Of a DNA stretch of 64,000 bases, positions 10,106-19,011 are shown in pieces. Position 1 is the stretch's first letter. Every line of letters starts with the position of its first letter. Origin of the DNA: Devosia sp. A8/3-2 (GTDB taxonomy: Bacteria; Pseudomonadota; Alphaproteobacteria; Rhizobiales; Devosiaceae); contig CP104975.1 in the NCBI GenBank assembly GCA_025452255.1, positions 310,001 to 374,000 on the forward strand. The letters run 5' to 3'. Position numbers and translations under genes: made by a program. The notes beneath the pieces are model-generated. The model saw only the letters and a list, made by a program, of their open reading frames with translations. It made no database searches and was not told where the DNA came from.

Positions 10106-10690
10106 ATGGCTAGAAGCAAGGAATTCGATCATGACGTAGCCTTGGCCGGAGCACTGGAGGTGTTCTGGACCAAGGGCTACGAAGGTGCGTCAACGGACGA
10201 TCTGCTCAAGAGCATGAAGATCGGCCGCCAGTCGATGTACGACACCTTCGGCGACAAACAAGCTTTGTTCCTCGAAAGCCTGCGCTGCTACCACAAGCTC
10301 GACAACAAGAACTTCTTCGATCACCCGGGGGACAATCCTTCCCCGCTTGACGTGCTTCAGGGTTTTCTCGCCATCTTCACTCGACGCAGTGCCGAGGAGA
10401 ATGCGCGCGGCTGCATGGGCATCAATGCCACCACAGCCTTCCGCAACGCCCAGCCGGAGGTCACCGCCTTGGCGCGCGGCACGGCGACCAGCGTCCAAAC
10501 CATGCTGGCCGGACTGGTTGAGGCGGCCAAGGAACGGGGCGACCTCGCCAAGTCGGTGAACGCGACCGCGGCGGCTAGCTTTCTCTATGCCACGCTGCAG
10601 GGCCTAACCGTCCGGGCCCGGGCCGGCGCCAGCCGTGATGAGTTAGCAGTTGTCGCCGACTTCGCCATCAAGGCGCTCAAAGCCATGTAA
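10106..10690 (+). CDS. TetR/AcrR family transcriptional regulator
   Basis: This intact 194-residue protein starts at ATG 10106; an upstream TTG start at 10097 is less likely. The N-terminal DNA-binding domain is ALEVFWTKGYEGASTDDLLKSMKIGRQSMYDTFGDKQALFLE, typical of TetR. A C-terminal ligand domain contains GCMGINATTAF and ATLQGLTVRARAGASRDEL, as in the YcdC/TetR_C subset that senses small electrophiles or drugs. The SDR gene begins 92 bases downstream behind a matching palindrome, so it is the likely target. Confidence 0.9.
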   Translation: MARSKEFDHDVALAGALEVFWTKGYEGASTDDLLKSMKIGRQSMYDTFGDKQALFLESLRCYHKLDNKNFFDHPGDNPSPLDVLQGFLAIFTRRSAEENARGCMGINATTAFRNAQPEVTALARGTATSVQTMLAGLVEAAKERGDLAKSVNATAAASFLYATLQGLTVRARAGASRDELAVVADFAIKALKAM

Positions 10691-10730
10691 CCCTCGAACA
10701 AGTTCGCCATCTCCCAGCACGGCCAATTCC

Positions 10731-10744
10731 GGACTGACCAGTCC
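10731..10744 (+). promoter_or_regulatory. TetR operator upstream of the SDR gene
   Basis: The perfect palindrome GGACT-GACC-AGTCC (10731-10744) stands 37 bases before the SDR start. Related half-sites lie before the TetR gene (10079-10096). A TetR dimer bound here would repress the SDR promoter. Confidence 0.55.
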
Positions 10745-10781
10745 AGAATTTATCTCACCTTGCCTGACGAAAGGAACTATC

Positions 10782-11522
10782 ATGTCAGCCTATCTTCCGC
10801 TTCTCAACAAACGCGCCGTGGTCACCGGCGGCTCACGCGGCATCAGGGCCGCCATTGTCCGCAGGCTTGCTGCGGAAGGCGCCTCCGTCGTCTTTACCTA
10901 TTCGGCCAGCCCAGATGCCGCCATGACCCTAGTCCAGGAGATCATCACCGCAGGCGGCAGAGCATTCGCCCTGCAGGCAGACAGCGCTGACCCCGCAGCT
11001 CTACAGGCCGCAATCCGCCGGGCCGTCGAGCGGCTGGGTGGGCTGGATATTTTGGTCAACAATGCCGGCACACTGGTGCATGCGCTTATCGACGACTTCA
11101 GCCAAGCCGACTTCGACCGGACACTGGCCATCAATGTGCGTGCCCCCTTCTTTGCCATGCAGGAAGCTGCGCGGCACATGAAGGCAGGCGGGCGCATCAT
11201 CAATGTCTCCAGCAATGTCGCGGTCAGCGCCGCCGTGCCCGGCGCCAGCGTCTATGGGCTGTCGAAATCGGCTCTGACAGCCATGACACGCGCACTGGCA
11301 CACGAATTTGCTCCTAGGGGCATCACCGTCAACGCCATTCAGCCCGGACCGACGAGCACCGACATGACTGCGGGTATGGAAGACTATATCATCGGCAGGG
11401 TGCCGGCCGGACGCATGGCCGATGCTTCAGAACCCGCTGCGCTCGTTGCCTATCTTGCTGGCCCCGACGCCAGCTTTATCAACGGCGCAGCCATCACCAT
11501 CGACGGCGCAATGACCGCCTAG
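10782..11522 (+). CDS. SDR family NAD(P)-dependent oxidoreductase
   Basis: An AAGGAA site precedes ATG 10782, giving 246 residues. The Rossmann motif reads TGGSRGIRAA at about residues 14-23; the last glycine of TGxxxGxG is replaced by Arg, which is unusual and may be a base error. NNAG is intact, and the catalytic Ser/Tyr/Lys are seen in NVSSNVAVS and VYGLSKSAL. The C-terminal PGPTSTDMT and FINGAAITIDGAMTA segments are typical of 3-oxoacyl-reductase-like SDRs. The substrate is unknown. Control by the adjacent TetR protein is likely. Confidence 0.9.
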   Translation: MSAYLPLLNKRAVVTGGSRGIRAAIVRRLAAEGASVVFTYSASPDAAMTLVQEIITAGGRAFALQADSADPAALQAAIRRAVERLGGLDILVNNAGTLVHALIDDFSQADFDRTLAINVRAPFFAMQEAARHMKAGGRIINVSSNVAVSAAVPGASVYGLSKSALTAMTRALAHEFAPRGITVNAIQPGPTSTDMTAGMEDYIIGRVPAGRMADASEPAALVAYLAGPDASFINGAAITIDGAMTA

Positions 11523-12103
11523 TCCGCTCGCCGCTGCCTTGCCGCTTTTGGATGCTGCAGAGCTGCGCCCGCGTGGAAACGATCAGCGTCTTGGCAAGGT
11601 CCCGCTCAATCTCATGCACCGATGCACGCCACTCAGGCGGCACTGAAATTATGACGCCACGTGGGCGGTAGAGGCGTCGTAAACGTCGCCTCTACGCCGG
11701 CCTCGGATACGAGGCCTATGGGTCTCCCGAATGCCGCGGCAAAGGCAAGGCTCGTCCGGTTCACCAGTTGCTTTTGCCAACCAGAGTTCGGTTCGGGTTA
11801 GACGGGTTCTGTCGTCGTGAAATGTACAGCGGCCGCCAGGCAGCCTTTTCGTATCTTCGCGTATGTGAATACGCGAAAGTTGGAATTCTTGTCATTCCCA
11901 ACTTTCGGTACTCCGTTATTCGCTTTGCCGAACTGGGAACGGTCGGTCTGGAAACGCCCCTTGCCACCATTCATCAGGATCCGGGCAGCGGCAAACACGG
12001 GGCCAGGAGCCCACTGTTGGCTTTTGTAGTGGTTCAACTGATATCGGGGAAGCCGATGCAGTAGTTTTGGATCGTTTTGGCGCTCAGAGCACAATACAAG
12101 TTC
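11523..12103 (+). repeat. Gene-free stretch with three strong hairpins
   Basis: No convincing gene lies between the SDR gene and the kinase. A long hairpin occupies 11664-11698, with arms GTAGAGGCG (11668-11676) and CGCCTCTAC (11687-11695). At 11856-11877 the arms TTCGCGTAT and ATACGCGAA pair perfectly around a 4-base loop. At 11874-11907 CGAAAGTTGGAAT pairs with ATTCCCAACTTTCG with one bulge. The last two share 11874-11877 and cannot fully form together. It may be a palindromic repeat, an RNA element or a mobile remnant; I cannot decide. Confidence 0.5.
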
Positions 12104-13099
12104 CTAGGCGGCCAACCGTTGGGCGCTCATTTTCACAGAGACGATGATGCCACCCTCGGACCATTCCGTTTCTATCGAGCCTCGCAATTGCCCCGTTATG
12201 ATCCTGTTGAGAAGCTTGCTTCCATACCCTGCCTCCGCCTGCGGCTTCACCGTCGGACCGCTGCGCTCAGTCCATACAAGACACACTTCATCGTCCGTGG
12301 CGGACCCAGAAATGTCCAGCATGCCTGACTCGGCGGAAAGCGCCCCATATTTTAGGGAGTTGGTCGCCAATTCGTGGATGACCAGTGCCGGGGTTGTCGT
12401 GGCCTGTTCACCGATTCCCATGCGGGGAACGGCCACACGAATTCGCCCGCTGAAGGCCCCGGCATCGTCGTAAGGCGCCAGAGTACGGAAATTAGATCGC
12501 CTAACAGTGCGGCACGCCCTTGCTCGTCCGGAAGAGGCCTAACAAGATTATGTGCTCTGCCCAATGCAGTTAGCCGACTGGTCAGTTCCTTGGCCATCTC
12601 TTCAACAGATGTCGCCGAGCGGGAAGTCAGATTGGTGAGACCTGCCGCAATCGCCAGAAGGTTCTTGACCCGGTGGCTCATCTCGCCAGCAAGGAGTTCG
12701 TGACCTTCCTCTGCCTGCTTGCGGCCGGTAACATCGAGAAAAACGCCCGACATTTGCCCCTTATGCAACCCCTCATCGTTACCCAGTCCGCGGGCTGATA
12801 TCCACCTAATTTCTTCGCCGAGAAGGATACGGAAATCGATCTCATAGGCGCCAACGAGGGCGCGTTGCAGTGAATGCCGCCCGAACCCGATCTCGGTCAG
12901 CGGGGTGGATGCGTGAGGAGAGGTCCTCAAACCTCACTGAGCCTTCTGCCGGCAATCCCCAGAGCTCGAAGGCCCGCTCGTCCATAGCGAAATCGTCGGT
13001 CTCAACCGTCCACGACCACAGAGCTACCCCGGCTGCATGCAGCGCCCGCTTAAGATTTTTCACTTCCCAAAGGGGATGGCTTTCGTCGAACAGCGGCAT
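12104..13099 (-). CDS. PAS-domain HWE family sensor histidine kinase (frameshifted)
   Basis: The start at 13099 is preceded on its strand by GGAGG. The N-terminal PAS domain (LKRALHAAGVALWSWTVETDDFAMDERAFELWGL, then ISARGLGNDEG...GVFLDVTGRKQAEE) is followed by the phosphoacceptor box ELLAGEMSHRVKNLLAIAAGL, the N box VIHELATNSLKYGAL and the W-x-E motif VWTERSG. Together these define the HWE family, common in alphaproteobacteria. The frame breaks near 12880 and 12440; reconstructed length is about 331 residues. There is no transmembrane segment, so it is a cytoplasmic sensor. No response regulator lies beside it. Confidence 0.85.
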
Positions 13100-13339
13100 G
13101 TGGCCTCCTAGCCACCGTTTGAGCAGGTTACGAAGGTTCACGCCATCCTCTGTGTAAGATGTCAACCATCTACGCACTTTAGGGGCTATGCAGTCGCCCG
13201 AGCAGGCAACGCTCGTGCCCGACTAAACCTACAATCCGGCAGTCAACGTCCAGCAGGGCAACAACACCGAGGTTCTCACAATCCCGCACGGCCAAATGGG
13301 CCTGTGGACTCCATGTGGATTGCAGCCGTGGGCGCGAAC

Positions 13340-14551
13340 TCAAGACTTAGACGCGGGCTCAGTGCCGATCTGCAGATTCCGCCCAGCCCCTAAGGCAAGG
13401 AATGCCAACACTGCGCAGAGGGCGATGCACGCGATAAGGGCTGGTTGCCAGCTCCCAAGCTTGTCGCGCAATGCTCCAATCAAAACCGGTGCTGTGGCTG
13501 ACATCAGATAGCCGATAGACTGCGTCATGCCCGAAAGGCTTGCGGTTTGCTGTGCGGTCCGGGCGCGTAGACCGATGAAGGCCGGGGCCAGAATGAAAGC
13601 GCCGCCGATGCCAAAGCCGAAGAGCGCCACCCAAAGGAGCGCAAAAGTAGGCATCAAGAGCAGTCCGCCCGGGGCGACTAGACCCGATGCTGCAAGAACA
13701 ATAGCGAGACCGCGCTGATCCTTTGCTCGCTGGACAATGGGCACAATCACAATTGCTGGGAAAGCCGTAGCCAGTTGCATGATCCCATGCAGTGAACCTG
13801 CCTCGGTCGATGAAAAGCCCCGGGCGACCAGCATAGAGGGAAGCCGAGCAGTGATAGCGTAGTAGACGAAGGAATTGACACCAAAGAATAATGTGACCTG
13901 CCGAGCCAAGGGGGAACGCCAAACCGCGCCGCCATGGGGAGGCGTGGCGGTCCCGGCCGACACACGCGAGTGCCTGCAAAGCTGAGGTAGCCAGAATAAG
14001 ACGCTGGCAGCAGGTAGGACGACAAAGGCCGCTAACGAAATCTGCCAGTTGAAGTTGTGGGCCAGCGGTACGACCACTGCAGAGCCCACGGCAGAGGCAA
14101 CGCCCATGGCAATGGAGTAGATCGCGGTGACTTTCGTGAGTTGGTCAGGAAAATCTCGCTTGATCAGGCTGGGCAACAGAGTGTTGCCTAGTGCTATGCC
14201 GGCACCCAGAAGGCAGGTGCCAAGGAACAATCCCCACGAGGGCCCTGCCGATCTTACCAGGATCCCACCGATCATGACGAGCAGTGCCAGAAGCAACGCA
14301 CGCTCAAGGCCGTATTCGCGGGCCAGCAGCGCGGCGAACGGTGACACTATGCAGAAGACCAGCAACGGTAGGGTGATGAGAAGGCCTGCCTCGCCCGCGC
14401 CCATACCGAAGGTGTGCCTTAGCACGTCGAGCAAGGGACCAACGGCTGTGAAGGTGCCGCGCAGAGTGGTGGAGAAGACGAGGATACCGGCGATAACCCA
14501 AAGAGGGTTCAGGGGATAGGCGCGAGATGACATTTTGCTCAAAACCGACAT
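13340..14551 (-). CDS. MFS transporter of the CynX/NimT family
   Basis: This intact 403-residue protein has about 12 transmembrane segments. Its N-terminus is LWVIAGILVFSTTLRGTFTAVGPLLDVLRHTFG, typical of the CynX/NimT (cyanate/2-nitroimidazole) branch of the major facilitator superfamily. The loop LAREYGLERALLLALLVM corresponds to the MFS signature. The gene is divergent from an AraC-type regulator, as nimT is from nimR in E. coli. Export of a small toxic compound is likely; the substrate is not determined. Confidence 0.85.
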   Translation of the reverse strand: MSVLSKMSSRAYPLNPLWVIAGILVFSTTLRGTFTAVGPLLDVLRHTFGMGAGEAGLLITLPLLVFCIVSPFAALLAREYGLERALLLALLVMIGGILVRSAGPSWGLFLGTCLLGAGIALGNTLLPSLIKRDFPDQLTKVTAIYSIAMGVASAVGSAVVVPLAHNFNWQISLAAFVVLPAASVLFWLPQLCRHSRVSAGTATPPHGGAVWRSPLARQVTLFFGVNSFVYYAITARLPSMLVARGFSSTEAGSLHGIMQLATAFPAIVIVPIVQRAKDQRGLAIVLAASGLVAPGGLLLMPTFALLWVALFGFGIGGAFILAPAFIGLRARTAQQTASLSGMTQSIGYLMSATAPVLIGALRDKLGSWQPALIACIALCAVLAFLALGAGRNLQIGTEPASKS

Positions 14552-14571
14552 GAGAGATCACGTTCAAATAG

Positions 14572-14604
14572 AGCTATTGCCGACTACCGAATTTAGCTAT
14601 TATG
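14572..14604 (+). promoter_or_regulatory. Direct repeats in the MFS/AraC divergent promoter
   Basis: AGCTATT occurs at 14572-14578 and again at 14595-14601, followed by GCC and ATGCC respectively. The copies are 23 bases apart, about two helix turns. Direct repeats with this spacing are the usual binding pattern of AraC-type proteins. It is the probable site of the regulator encoded at 14636. Confidence 0.5.
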
Positions 14605-14635
14605 CCATTTAGTATCCAAAAGAGGCCAATCGCAT

Positions 14636-15433
14636 ATGGACTCCCTTCACGCGTGCCTCGCATCGTTTGATCCCGACTTATCCTTGGAACCCGCCTTTGC
14701 GGTTTCAGTGGGTGTAAAGGAGCATGAAGCCGAGCTTCCCATGCATCAGCACAGCAAGGGTCAATTGGTGATCGCGCTTCAGGGCGGTGTCATGTGTCGG
14801 GCGCAGGGTGGTCTTTGGATGGTTCCATCAGGGAGCGGCGTTTGGATTCCCGGCAACGTCCCACATTCCAATCACGTGGGGGCGAATGGCCGCATTTGCC
14901 TGCTCTTCGTTGATCCGGCCGCAGCCGCCCTGCCCGCGCAATGTTGCACGCTGTCGCTGACGCCCATGCTGATCGAGATGATCAAGCACATGGCCGCCGC
15001 TTCTGCAGGCAGCCCTGCCGGTGCCGATCCACATCGCGACATGATTGCGCGGGTGGTCCTCGAGGAGCTTCGCCGCATGGAAGTTGCCGCCCTGCACCTG
15101 CCTATTCCAGAAGATCCGACAATGATCGAGATTGCGAATGCCCTGATCGGCGATCCGGGGGACCGTAGCACTCTCGCGCAGTGGGCGGAGCGCGTTGCCA
15201 TGAGCGAGCGATCGCTTGCTCGGCTTGTGAACCGAAAGACGTCGATGAGTTTTGGTCGCTGGCGCCAGCAACTGTATATCATCATTGCCCTGCAGAGATT
15301 GTCTGCCGGAGCAACGGTGCAAAATGTCTCCGACGATCTCGGTTATGAATCGGTCAGCGCGTTCATCACCATGTTCAAGAGCGCACTCGGCAAGCCTCCG
15401 GGCCGATTCATAGCCGAAAGGATGGCCAGATAA
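14636..15433 (+). CDS. AraC family regulator, NimR-like
   Basis: This intact 265-residue protein has an N-terminal cupin (MHQHSKGQLVIALQGGVMCRAQGGLWMVPSGSGVWIPGNVPHSNHV) and a C-terminal pair of helix-turn-helix motifs (TLAQWAERVAMSERSLARLVNRKTSMSFGRWRQQ and VQNVSDDLGYESVSAFITMFKSALGKPPGRF). The HQH-x-KGQL start matches the NimR/YeaM group, which controls a divergent MFS exporter. The same arrangement is present here, so it probably regulates the gene at 13340-14551 through the repeats at 14572-14604. Confidence 0.9.
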   Translation: MDSLHACLASFDPDLSLEPAFAVSVGVKEHEAELPMHQHSKGQLVIALQGGVMCRAQGGLWMVPSGSGVWIPGNVPHSNHVGANGRICLLFVDPAAAALPAQCCTLSLTPMLIEMIKHMAAASAGSPAGADPHRDMIARVVLEELRRMEVAALHLPIPEDPTMIEIANALIGDPGDRSTLAQWAERVAMSERSLARLVNRKTSMSFGRWRQQLYIIIALQRLSAGATVQNVSDDLGYESVSAFITMFKSALGKPPGRFIAERMAR

Positions 15434-15603
15434 ATCCGGCGTATCCCTATAGCACCGATGCCGCCAACGTTATCGGGATCGCCCCCTTAACGCCTGGCAC
15501 GCTATGATTTTTCTTACTTCCCCTTCGGCTCGGAGCCTTCCCGAGAAACACAAGAACGGGTAATCTTGCCGTCCTAGAGCGGGGAGTAAGGAGATAATCG
15601 ACT

Positions 15604-15853
15604 ATGACTACAGAGCGCGAGGCGGACTTATTTATTGCCAATTATCGCGCTGCTAAAGCAGTGGGGCATGGTGGTGGCAGGAGCGGCAGAGGGCGACAGC
15701 GATGGTCTGTATCGCCAGCTCGATGAAGGTCAGGATACCTTGGCCACCATTGCGACACTGTTCCCCGACAAGGCCTATTCCATCGACGTGCTGATCAATG
15801 CTCGATCCACAACGCCCTATGATCGCGACATGAGCGGAGACGGCGCAAATTGA
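15604..15853 (+). CDS. Small protein of unknown function (frameshifted)
   Basis: AAGGAG at 15588-15593 precedes ATG 15604. The first 20 residues (MTTEREADLFIANYRAAKAV) are in one frame; from about 15660 the coding-like sequence (GAAEGDSDGLYRQLDEGQDTLATIATLFPDKAYSIDVLINARSTTPYDRDMSGDGAN) lies in another and ends at 15853. Reconstructed length is about 82 residues. I recognise no domain. It is followed 17 bases later by a helix-turn-helix gene, suggesting a two-gene unit. Confidence 0.45.
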
Positions 15854-15870
15854 ATGCTCATGGCGTTCCC

Positions 15871-16197
15871 ATGACCAAGGAAGATTTTAAAGCCTGGCGC
15901 GAGCATATGGGGTTCACCCGAACGCAGGCTTGTGACGCGCTGGGCCTTGGGCGAGATACTCCCCAGCGCTACGAGGACGGCAAGGCAAACATCCCGCTGT
16001 ATGTCGCTTTGGCCTGCGCCGCCTCGGCACATGGCCTTTCGCCTTGGGTAAGGGATGATGATGGGCGGGCCGGAAAGTCCGATCGGGAGACCGTCACGCT
16101 AAGCGTGACGCACCCTACCGTCGCCCGTTTTAAAGCTCTAGGCGATAACTGGCGCCCCATTATGGCCGATGTGCTGGAGCATGCCGACAATAAATAG
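15871..16197 (+). CDS. XRE-type helix-turn-helix protein with a BrnA-like C-terminus
   Basis: The ATG at 15871 begins MTKEDFKAWREHMGFTRTQACDALGLGRDTPQRYEDGKANIPLYVALACAA, a helix-turn-helix typical of small XRE regulators of plasmid or prophage type. After a short charged linker, residues 75-105 (ETVTLSVTHPTVARFKALGDNWRPIMADVLEHA) resemble the ribbon-helix-helix tail of BrnA-type antitoxins. The combination in 108 residues suggests an antitoxin or autoregulator. The protein at 15604 is the only possible partner nearby. The BrnA likeness is by eye only. Confidence 0.6.
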   Translation: MTKEDFKAWREHMGFTRTQACDALGLGRDTPQRYEDGKANIPLYVALACAASAHGLSPWVRDDDGRAGKSDRETVTLSVTHPTVARFKALGDNWRPIMADVLEHADNK

Positions 16198-16550
16198 AGC
16201 TTGGAAGGCCGGGCGCTGCTTGGATGACCAAGTTCGAACAGGCCAAGCGCTCAGCAAAGAGCAGCTGAAACGAGAGGCGTAACCTCCGCCGGGACAATGC
16301 CAGTCGGACTATCGTTCTATCGCGATGCTATTTTGGCGCGAAAGCGAGCTGGCAACTCTGAAGATGGTCGATCTAACTGTGGTCATGAAAAACCTCACTA
16401 TCGCTGTCCCGGGTCTGACTGCGTCGGATTCGTGGTTGCAAGCGTAAGTGTGGATCGCCGTTGGCGGGGCCTTGCCAGCAGATGCTTTGTGCCTTGCGCC
16501 AATCACCGTCGGAGAAACGGGCCGAGCACCGAAGTGCCCGGCCATTGCCG
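16198..16550. other. Gene-free stretch
   Basis: I see no supported gene, repeat or RNA in this 350-base interval. The open frames crossing it lack ribosome sites and recognisable domains. Confidence 0.4.
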
Positions 16551-16853
16551 TTATGCGGCGGTTTGTTGCGAAGAAGTGACCTGTCGAGTCCCTATCATGG
16601 CTTCCAATTCGTCCAGTGCCACCAAGGCTTCGCGAATTTCGGCAACCGTCGTGGTCGTCCGACCCGAGCTCCGTAGGCTAGGCGCGCTCGGCAATGCATT
16701 CGCATCGGATAGCCAAAAGGCCAGCATTTCCCGGCGGCGCTGTATCGAGACCGAGTTGTCGGATACGATTTCGCGGGGGTGGAAGTAAGCGATTAGGTCG
16801 CCACGACCAACAGGCAGATCGTCATCATAAGAGAGACCGATATTCGTCCTCAT
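16551..16853 (-). CDS. Conserved hypothetical protein, about 100 residues
   Basis: GAGG lies upstream of the ATG at 16853 on this strand. The product, MRTNIGLSYDDDLPVGRGDLIAYFHPREIVSDNSVSIQRRREMLAFWLSDANALPSAPSLRSSG..TTTVAEIREALVALDELEAM, is hydrophilic with no signal peptide. The segment RREMLAFWLSDANALPSAPSLR recalls small rhizobial proteins of unknown function. The start, length and composition are credible for a real gene. No function can be assigned, and it stands alone. Confidence 0.55.
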   Translation of the reverse strand: MRTNIGLSYDDDLPVGRGDLIAYFHPREIVSDNSVSIQRRREMLAFWLSDANALPSAPSLRSSGRTTTTVAEIREALVALDELEAMIGTRQVTSSQQTAA

Positions 16854-17034
16854 CTACATCCTCATTGAGCAACATAAATGTGGTGAACCAAAGGCTCGCC
16901 GGCTCTATCGGAGCCGGTGCTATCGATTTTGGTTTGGGCGATAGTCCTGTCAAGAGGGATACAAACGGCACACACACGTTTGAGGCCGAACCAACTCAAA
17001 CGAGAAGGATCGCCGAAGCGAGCCCTCAGATCAT

Positions 17035-17172
17035 TCAGTGGCAGTGATAGCCGCCAGTTTTTGTCTCGTTGTGGCACCCGTCTTTATTAAGACCGCCACC
17101 GTGAGCAAAAACTGCGCTTGAGATAGAAATACAAAGCAAAGCGGCCAAAAACACCGAGACGATATTCTTCAT
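17035..17172 (-). CDS. Small secreted YHYH-motif peptide (45 residues)
   Basis: This gene is shorter than usual calling limits. GGGGG lies 6 bases before ATG 17172 on this strand. The product has a signal peptide, MKNIVSVFLAALLCISISSAVFA, then HGGGLNKDGCHNETKTGGYHCH. The HGGGL-x4-GCH and GGYHCH pattern belongs to the YHYH family of small Cys/His-rich periplasmic proteins, usually found alone or fused to nucleases. Two cysteines and four histidines could bind metal. Function unknown; coding status is well supported by the motif. Confidence 0.8.
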   Translation of the reverse strand: MKNIVSVFLAALLCISISSAVFAHGGGLNKDGCHNETKTGGYHCH

Positions 17173-17264
17173 AGAAACCCCCAATATACAATTTAATCAC
17201 TATGAGCATTGCCTCACAATAAGCAACATCTACATATGCCGCCAAAGAGAGTGCTTCCAGATAA

Positions 17265-18672
17265 TTAAGGCCCGCCGCAGCGAGCCCGATTTGCGCTACA
17301 CCTTAAACAAGGTGTCGTCACCGCGCCAAGTCGGCTCTCACTTTTTGGGGTCGGTTTATCGAGGCTCCTTACAACATGCACGCTACCCCGAAGACCGTTG
17401 GTTAGGTGTACTTGATACCTCTCTGGTCGGCTGGCTAGCAGGTTGAACATCGTCGAACACGGTGCGTCCGCCAAACTGACGCGCGCCCGTTCGTTGGCAA
17501 TATAGGACTTGAGCGACGGACCATGAGCCGTGCTTTCCAATGTCCGGGCCTGCGCGTCCGAGCGCTTGAGGGCAGCGAGTTGCTCGTCCCGGCCAAGGCG
17601 CGACCGTCCGACGGCGTTCTTCAGTACTTGGATGGTCTGGTCATAGACGGTTAGCGGAACCGGGAAAGGATGCCCATCCTTGCCGCCATGCGCCATGGCG
17701 AAACGGGCGGGATCGGAAAAACGGTGCTGCGCGCCGTGAACGACCTCGGCGACCATGGCCAGCGACTCCACCGTGCGAGCCCCCACGCCGGGCACCAGCA
17801 GCAGTTGAGCGAAGTCCGTCGGCCCGCGATCGGTCGCCGCGGCGAGGCTTCCGTGCAGGCGCCGCAGCATGACATCGGGTGGCCTTATGTCATGATGCTC
17901 CGGCATCACCGAGTGCGGCAGCAGCGGCTCATCGTCGAGCGGTTCCGCCCTGCCCCGCAAGCGAGCGACCTCGCGGACGATTGCATCTGGGCCTAGCGAG
18001 GTCAGCAAATCAACGCTGCCGGCCCGCGCCCTATCAGCGCGCTTGTCGGTCAGGTTGATGATCTGTCCCCGGCCCTTGCCCTCGATGGCAGCGTGCGGAT
18101 GCTCGACAAAACTGCCCGAGCCCTGCGAGGTCCAGTGGTATCGGCGGGCATAGCCTGCATCGCCCTTCATACCCTGTTGCACTACCACCCACTTGCCGTC
18201 GTCGGCTACGATGAAGCCGTGCAGGTAGAGATCAGAAACCGTCCTGGACCGCTGCGCTATCGACCTTGGCAACCAGTCGGCTTGCTGTCGCCAGCGCGGC
18301 ACCGTCGAAACCCACCCGGTCGCCGATGGCTATCAGCTCGGTGGGCGTGTTACGCGAATATTTGCCTCTACCGCCACAGACATGGAGGCCGAGCTCCTTT
18401 TCCAGCGGCCCCAGCCCGCGCTTCAAGGCACCGATGACGCTGGTGGTGATGCCTGACGAATGCCAGTCCATCCCCATAACGGCACCAAAAGACTGGAACC
18501 AGAAGGGATGAGCCAGTCGCTGCAACAACTCGTCGCGTCCGTATTCGATGACGACCGCCTCGCAGATCAACGCTCCGAGTTTGGCCATGCGCTCGCTCAG
18601 CCAGCGCGGCACGCGGCCACCATGAAGCGGAAGGTCAGCACTGCCGGAACGACTGGTCACTCTTATCCTCAT
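17265..18672 (-). CDS. DUF763 domain-containing protein (frameshifted)
   Basis: The N-terminal part (LPLHGGRVPRWLSERMAKLGALICEAVVIEYGRDELLQRLAHPFWFQSFGAVMGMDWHSSGITTSVIGALKRGL, then CGGRGKYSRNTPTELIAIG) is the DUF763 signature. The frame breaks near 18260 and continues with LYLHGFIVADDGKWVVVQQGMKGDAGYARRYHW and RGPTDFAQLLLVPGVGARTVESLAMVAEVVHG, the latter resembling a helix-hairpin-helix. Full length is about 468 residues. DUF763 is widespread in archaea and found in some rhizobia. Its function is not established; the hairpin suggests nucleic-acid contact. Confidence 0.8.
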
Positions 18673-18780
18673 ATCGTGGCGCTCAGTCTATCACAGAACA
18701 AAGCATAAACGAATAGGCAGGCTTTAAAGGTGCCGGCAACTTTTCCAGAGGTAATGAATTGGAACCCAGAGGGAACCGCC

Positions 18781-19011
18781 ATGCCGTCCAGCTTGATCGA
18801 GAAGAGTGACTATAATCCCGACACTCGCGTGTTGTCGGTCTGGCTTGTGACGAACGGAAATCGCTACGACTATCAAAACGTGTCGCCCGAAACCTATGGC
18901 GCGTTCCGCGCCACTGTACCCAAGGCCGTTTTTTCAATCGGCGAATCCGGCCCAATTTTGGTGGCCGAGAAGGCAGGCCCGCTCTTGCCCGACACCCCGG
19001 CCGGGACATGA
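18781..19011 (+). CDS. KTSC domain protein
   Basis: The start at 18781 follows a GAGGGAA site. The 76-residue product MPSSLIEKSDYNPDTRVLSVWLVTNGNRYDYQNVSPETYGAFRATVPKAVFSIGESGPI matches the KTSC fold (S-x-I-x-x-x-x-Y-x-P, then YxYxxVPxxxYxxF). KTSC domains are small and often attached to lysyl-tRNA-synthetase-like or phage proteins. Its stop overlaps the start of the hydrolase gene (ATGA at 19008), so the two are co-translated. Confidence 0.7.
   Translation: MPSSLIEKSDYNPDTRVLSVWLVTNGNRYDYQNVSPETYGAFRATVPKAVFSIGESGPILVAEKAGPLLPDTPAGT

Noticed and set aside
16297-16788. Plus-strand frame of 163 codons
   Set aside because: It overlaps the better-supported minus-strand gene at 16551-16853 and has no domain or ribosome site.
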